From a virus, in the IMG/VR virus record IMGVR_UViG_3300043772_002937, positions 1 through 44,092 of that record: a stretch of DNA of 44,092 nt, one strand, 5' to 3'. Shown piece by piece: positions 44,011 to 44,092 of the stretch. The position numbers and the translations under genes are program-made. The first letter of the stretch is position 1, and each line of letters starts with the position of its first letter. The notes beneath the pieces are model-generated. The model did not search any database. It worked only from the letters and a program-made list of their open reading frames with translations, and was not told the origin of the DNA.

Positions 44011-44022
44011 ATCTTACATTTG
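43991..44022 (+). promoter_or_regulatory. Bacteroidetes-type promoter at the right edge
   Basis: TTTTG at 43991-43995, a 19-bp spacer and TACATTTG at 44015-44022 match the host primary-sigma consensus exactly. The -33 side shares TTTTGCC with the minus-strand promoter at 35160. The likely start point coincides with the ATG at 44028, so the transcript may be leaderless. Confidence 0.87.
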
Positions 44023-44055
44023 TATCGATGATTCCTTATAACAAGTATCGATACA
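44021..44055 (+). promoter_or_regulatory. Inverted repeat / paired GTATCGAT sites (putative operator)
   Basis: TGTATCGAT (44021-44029) and ATCGATACA (44047-44055) form perfect 9-bp inverted arms 17 bp apart. Each arm holds the self-complementary core ATCGAT, and GTATCGAT recurs directly at 44022 and 44045. The left arm overlaps the -7 element, the start point and the start codon, the usual position for repressor control; an mRNA hairpin that hides the start codon is the alternative. Confidence 0.5.
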
Positions 44056-44092
44056 TATATCCACCCCGCCCCGAAATCAATTTACCTTCTTC
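44028..44092 (+). CDS. 5' end of a gene running off the window (partial)
   Basis: The ATG at 44028 opens a frame to the right edge encoding MIPYNKYRYIYPPRPEINLP and onward. It begins 5 bp after the -7 element, so translation would be leaderless or nearly so. The proline- and tyrosine-rich start has no recognised family. The frame is too short to exclude a later start. Confidence 0.5.
   Translation, partial: MIPYNKYRYIYPPRPEINLPS

Noticed and set aside
1-44092. tRNA genes, integrase, insertion sequences or attachment sites
   Set aside because: All gaps are below about 80 bp; none holds a cloverleaf, transposase fragment or long terminal repeat that I could see.

Overview
The window looks like part of the genome of a large tailed bacteriophage with a contractile, T4-like tail, infecting a member of the Bacteroidetes and probably a flavobacterium. 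The phage identity rests on a gp25/gp6-like baseplate block followed by about 22 kb of large virion-type proteins, and on T4-style replication and recombination genes (DnaB/gp41-like helicase, CHC2-Toprim primase, SbcD/gp47-like and SbcC/gp46-like subunits, RuvC-like resolvase). The host inference rests on three promoters that match the Bacteroidetes primary-sigma consensus (TTTG, 19 bp, TAnnTTTG), on A-rich sequence instead of Shine-Dalgarno sites before start codons, on low GC, and on SprB-like and GCTDP-type domains typical of Bacteroidetes surface proteins. No tRNA, CRISPR, integrase or insertion sequence was seen.

Layout. (1) 1-3503, rightward: end of an unknown gene, replicative helicase, cobalamin-dependent (class II) ribonucleotide reductase and a possible 27-aa minigene, closed by a strong UUCG-loop terminator at 3506-3530. 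(2) 3587-29507, rightward: the baseplate and tail-fibre module. It starts with gp25-like and gp6-like wedge proteins and continues through a chain of large proteins joined by TAATG or ATGA overlaps. Notable members are a SprB-like repeat protein, two cysteine-rich proteins with repeated CC motifs, a YVTN beta-propeller protein, an 1156-aa protein with a strongly hydrophobic segment, and three consecutive proteins that share an N-terminal domain. (3) 29574-34551, rightward: RuvC-like resolvase, family-2 glycosyltransferase, a second beta-propeller, primase, PD-(D/E)XK exonuclease, thioredoxin and a membrane protein. (4) 34541-38774: a rightward island (DUF4338/DruA-like protein, small protein, P-loop NTPase, Mom-like acyltransferase-fold protein, small protein). 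It is flanked by two leftward genes; the left one diverges from the island and the right one converges on it. (5) 38821-44092, rightward: SbcD-like nuclease, two accessory proteins, SbcC-like ATPase, then small proteins and a new gene with its own promoter and a palindromic putative operator at the right edge.

How the parts fit (inference). Helicase, primase, resolvase, SbcCD and exonuclease would form a T4-like replication-recombination apparatus. Class II reductase plus thioredoxin would supply dNTPs without oxygen dependence but with a need for host B12. The Mom-like and DUF4338-like proteins are candidates for DNA modification or anti-restriction. The tail module appears assembled partly from host-type surface domains, consistent with recognition of a gliding, heavily decorated bacterial surface. 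All assignments come from reading motifs by eye; no database search was possible.
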